Part shown: positions 4,316 to 6,235 of the stretch, in pieces
Layout of the letters: every line of letters starts with the position of its first letter
Position numbering within the stretch: the stretch's first letter is position 1
From: Rhodothermaceae bacterium
Lineage (GTDB): Bacteria > Bacteroidota > Rhodothermia > Rhodothermales > JAHEMB01
Length of the DNA: 6,235 nucleotides
Assembly (NCBI GenBank): GCA_024643915.1
Contig: JAHEMB010000112.1
Location: 1-6,235 of the forward strand
Direction of reading: 5' to 3'
The notes under the pieces: model-generated
Database searches by the model: none
What the model was told of the DNA's origin: nothing
What the model saw: the letters and a program-made list of their open reading frames with translations, nothing else
Translations under genes and position numbers: made by a program

Positions 4316-5887
4316 ATGCCCGACGCGCCGAAAATCACTCCCGAGAACAACCTGCTGGCCGACCTGGAACGCCGCCGCGCTGAGGCCCGCCTTGGTGGCG
4401 GAGAGAAACGCATCGCGAAGCAGCATGAGAAGGGCAAGCTGACGGCCCGCGAACGCCTCGACGTGCTCCTCGACGACGGCTCCTTCCGCGAACTCGGCAC
4501 CTTCGTCCGCCACCAGCACCACGGCTTCGGCCTGGAACACAACCGCCCTTACGGCGACGGCGTGGTGACCGGCCACGGCACCATTAACGGGCGGCTCGTC
4601 TACGTCTTCAGCCAGGATTTCACGGTCTTCGGCGGCTCGCTCGGGCTGGCGCACGCGCACAAGATCACGCGCCTGATGAACCTAGCGATGGAGAATGGCG
4701 CCCCCCTCATCGGTCTCAACGATAGTGGCGGTGCCCGCATCCAGGAGGGCGTCGATTCACTAGGCGGCTACGCGGACATCTTCCTGCTCAACACGCTAGC
4801 CTCCGGCGTAGTGCCCCAGATCTCGGCGGTGATGGGGCCGTGCGCGGGCGGCGCCGTCTACAGCCCCGCCATCACCGACTTCGTCTTCATGGTGCAGGGC
4901 AGTAGCTACATGTTCGTCACCGGCCCCAACGTCGTCAAAACGGTGACGCAGGAGGACGTAACGGCCGAGGCGCTGGGCGGGGCCGAGGCGCATGCCACCA
5001 AGAGCGGCGTCTGCCACGTCGTTGCCCACAACGATGTGGACTGCCTCCTCAAGATCCGCGAGCTGTTCGACTTCATCCCGCAGAACTGCGAGGATCCGCC
5101 CCCGCACGCCGCCACCGACGACCTCCCCGACCGCGCCGACGAGGCCCTCGACACCATTGTGCCAGCCAATCCCAACAAACCCTACGAGATGCGCGAGGTG
5201 ATCCGCCTCGTGGTGGACGATGGGCGTTTCTTCGAGATCCACGCCGATTACGCGCCCAACATCCTCGTCGGCTTCGCGCACCTGGGCGGGCGGAGTGTGG
5301 GCGTGGTGGCGAATAATCCGGCCGTGCTGGCGGGTGTGCTTGACCTCAGCTCCGGCGTCAAAGGCGCACGTTTCGTGCGTTTCTGCGACGCTTTCAATAT
5401 TCCCCTTGTCGTTTTCGAGGACGTGCCCGGCTTTTTGCCCGGCACCGACCAGGAGTGGCGCGGCGTCATCCGGCACGGCGCCAAGCTCCTCTACGCCTTC
5501 TGCGAAGCCACCGTACCTAAAATCACGGTCATCACGCGCAAAGCCTACGGCGGCGCCTACGACGTGATGAACTCGAAGCACATTCGTGGCGATCTCAACT
5601 TTGCCTGGCCCACAGCCGAGATCGCCGTGATGGGGCCGCAGGGGGCCGTGGAAATCATCTACCGCAAGCAAATCGACGAAGCCGAGGACCCGGACGCGAC
5701 CAAAGCACGATTTATAGAGGAATATAAGAACAAGTTTGCCAACCCATATATCGCCGCCGAACGCGGATACATCGACGATGTCATTGCACCGCGTTCTACC
5801 CGACGCCGCCTCATAGACGGGCTGGAAATGCTAAGAAATAAAGTAGTCAATAACCCACGAAAGAAGCACGGTAACATTCCGCTGTAA
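4316..5887 (+). CDS. pccB: Acyl-CoA carboxylase beta (carboxyltransferase) subunit, probably propionyl-CoA carboxylase
   Basis: A 523-aa biotin-dependent carboxyltransferase that moves CO2 from carboxybiotin to an acyl-CoA, making methylmalonyl-CoA (or malonyl-CoA), cytoplasmic and working with a biotin carboxylase/BCCP subunit that is not in this window. The N-terminal crotonase-like domain has GGSLGLAHAHKI, the NDSGGARIQEGV motif and the first oxyanion site GPCAGGAVYSP (174-184, Gly178-Gly179). The C-terminal domain has VPGFLPG (370-376), DQEWRGVIRHGAKLLYA and the second oxyanion site GGAYDVMNSKH. Asp416 in AYDVM is at the position that, in Streptomyces PccB (Asp422), is tied to a preference for propionyl-CoA. 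The ATG at 4316 is chosen because PccB proteins begin near this sequence and are about 510-530 aa. The frame stays open back to 4160, but that start lies before the dodecin terminator. No Shine-Dalgarno sequence is seen. The last ~60 codons are unusually AT-rich. Confidence 0.93.
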   Translation: MPDAPKITPENNLLADLERRRAEARLGGGEKRIAKQHEKGKLTARERLDVLLDDGSFRELGTFVRHQHHGFGLEHNRPYGDGVVTGHGTINGRLVYVFSQDFTVFGGSLGLAHAHKITRLMNLAMENGAPLIGLNDSGGARIQEGVDSLGGYADIFLLNTLASGVVPQISAVMGPCAGGAVYSPAITDFVFMVQGSSYMFVTGPNVVKTVTQEDVTAEALGGAEAHATKSGVCHVVAHNDVDCLLKIRELFDFIPQNCEDPPPHAATDDLPDRADEALDTIVPANPNKPYEMREVIRLVVDDGRFFEIHADYAPNILVGFAHLGGRSVGVVANNPAVLAGVLDLSSGVKGARFVRFCDAFNIPLVVFEDVPGFLPGTDQEWRGVIRHGAKLLYAFCEATVPKITVITRKAYGGAYDVMNSKHIRGDLNFAWPTAEIAVMGPQGAVEIIYRKQIDEAEDPDATKARFIEEYKNKFANPYIAAERGYIDDVIAPRSTRRRLIDGLEMLRNKVVNNPRKKHGNIPL

Positions 5888-5944
5888 CACACCGACTGCC
5901 AAAGCCTGTAAAATCAGCATGTTGGTGAAAATATTGAGCCAATT

Positions 5945-5978
5945 CGAAATGTAAATTGTGACGAAATGTTTATCATTT
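5945..5978. repeat. Direct repeat CGAAATGT x2 with a small inverted repeat, AT-rich intergenic region
   Basis: CGAAATGT occurs at 5945-5952 and 5962-5969 (17-bp period). The second copy overlaps a short inverted repeat AAATG-TTTAT-CATTT (5964-5978). The surrounding 60 bp are only about 28% GC. Function is unknown; it could be a binding site upstream of the promoter at 6003. No convincing terminator for the carboxylase gene is visible here. Confidence 0.35.
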
Positions 5979-6002
5979 AGCCTTTCTTCATTAGATGAAC
6001 AC

Positions 6003-6032
6003 TTGCGCCAGAGCATATAGTGTCTTATAGTG
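6003..6032 (+). promoter_or_regulatory. Candidate sigma70-type promoter of the exported-protein gene, with phased TATAGTG repeats
   Basis: TTGCGC (6003-6008) and TATAGT (6026-6031) are separated by exactly 17 nt; the -10 matches TATAAT at five of six positions and the -35 at three. The heptamer TATAGTG occurs at 6016-6022 and again at 6026-6032, a spacing of one helical turn, so the -10 is one half of a direct-repeat pair. The start site would fall near 6038, leaving a leader of about 70 nt. Confidence 0.45.
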
Positions 6033-6040
6033 CATGGGTC

Positions 6041-6056
6041 TAGCTGCCATCAGCTA
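6041..6056. promoter_or_regulatory. Perfect palindrome TAGCTG-CCAT-CAGCTA in the 5' leader
   Basis: Six-bp perfect arms with a 4-nt spacer, just downstream of the predicted start site of the gene at 6111. It could be an operator or a short RNA hairpin at the start of the leader. Only the symmetry is seen; the role is inferred. Confidence 0.4.
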
Positions 6057-6096
6057 AGGTAACGCTTCAACACTTACGGTACCCAACTCAACTCCT

Positions 6097-6106
6097 GGAG
6101 GGAGGA
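6097..6106 (+). promoter_or_regulatory. Strong Shine-Dalgarno sequence before the GTG at 6111
   Basis: GGAGGGAGGA, with GGAGG (6101-6105) 5 nt before GTG. This is the only strong Shine-Dalgarno sequence in the window and fixes the GTG start. Confidence 0.75.
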
Positions 6107-6110
6107 CTCC

Positions 6111-6235
6111 GTGCATCGACGCCTATTGCTAGTTGCCGTCGCGCTCTGCCTGTTCGCAGCCCCTACGGCGCAGGGCCAACATCAAACAAATTCCCGGCCT
6201 GCCCCCCAGGGCGCCGACCAAACGCCGCTTGATCG
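6111..6235 (+). CDS. N-terminus of an exported protein (3' end outside window)
   Basis: Forty-one codons plus two bases are visible, starting at GTG. The translation begins MHRRLLLVAVALCLFAAP, a typical Sec signal peptide: a basic n-region (His-Arg-Arg), a hydrophobic core of about 13 residues and a likely cleavage near TAQG-Q (residues 19-23). The following residues (QHQTNSRPAPQGADQTPLD) are polar and Pro/Gln-rich, as in the linker of a periplasmic or outer-membrane protein. There is no lipobox: the only Cys (residue 13) lies inside the hydrophobic core. The family cannot be recognised from this much sequence. The gene has its own promoter region (6003-6056) and a strong ribosome binding site. 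Confidence 0.7.
   Translation, partial: MHRRLLLVAVALCLFAAPTAQGQHQTNSRPAPQGADQTPLD

Noticed and set aside
4796..5671. Long open frame (291 codons) on the minus strand inside the carboxylase gene
   Set aside because: Antisense shadow of a clearly coding high-GC gene; His/Val/Gly-rich translation with no recognisable family.
5888..5930. CACCGAC (5890-5896) / GTTGGTG (5921-5927) as a terminator of the carboxylase gene
   Set aside because: Seven-bp stem with a 24-nt loop and an A-rich rather than T-rich tail.
5831..6016. 61-codon minus-strand frame across the end of the carboxylase gene and the AT-rich region
   Set aside because: No ribosome binding site, no recognised family, and it overlaps the coding end of pccB; AT-rich sequence gives a hydrophobic translation by chance.
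5888..6110. tRNA or other structured RNA gene in the AT-rich intergenic region
   Set aside because: No cloverleaf, T-loop consensus or long conserved stem could be found; only short repeats and a 6-bp palindrome.

Overview
The window is a GC-rich bacterial chromosome segment, roughly 60-65% GC over most of its length. It carries seven protein-coding genes, two of them cut by the window ends. No rRNA, tRNA, CRISPR array, insertion sequence or prophage was seen. Several features suggest a high-GC member of the Bacteroidota/Rhodothermota, such as a Rhodothermales-type organism. Most genes lack a strong Shine-Dalgarno sequence, a TAnnTTTG-like box lies 39-40 nt before several start codons, and the gene families fit. 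This placement is an inference, not a proof.

Layout: (1) 1-691 (+), the C-terminal part of a DUF2252 protein, followed after 73 bp by (2) 765-2105 (+), a predicted lipoprotein metal-dependent amidohydrolase with a complete set of metal ligands. (3) 2106-2192 is a convergent junction made of 8-bp GAGTGnGG/CCnCACTC repeats. (4) 2190-2813 (-), a class I SAM methyltransferase that closely resembles animal METTL7 (thiol methyltransferase) proteins. (5) 2912-3091 (-), a conserved 59-aa basic and acidic small protein, with a strong intrinsic terminator at 2860-2891. (6) 3240-3686 (-), a BON-LysM protein of the Kbp/YgaU potassium-binding type. (7) A divergent intergenic region with competing hairpin arms, then 3926-4141 (+), a dodecin that lacks tryptophan, closed by a strong terminator at 4163-4200. 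(8) 4316-5887 (+), the beta (carboxyltransferase) subunit of an acyl-CoA carboxylase, probably propionyl-CoA carboxylase. (9) A 223-bp AT-rich intergenic region with a sigma70-like promoter, phased direct repeats and a palindrome. (10) 6111-6235 (+), the start of a gene for an exported protein.

The genes do not form one pathway. Each of the middle genes (methyltransferase, small protein, kbp, dodecin, carboxylase) appears to have its own promoter, and two of the units end in clear terminators, so this looks like a set of mostly single-gene housekeeping and stress units. Only DUF2252 and the amidohydrolase could share a transcript. No clearly new multi-gene system is visible. The most useful observations are the shared promoter spacing, the bacterial METTL7-like enzyme, the Trp-less dodecin, the repeat-built convergent junction, and an abrupt drop in GC that starts inside the 3' end of the carboxylase gene.
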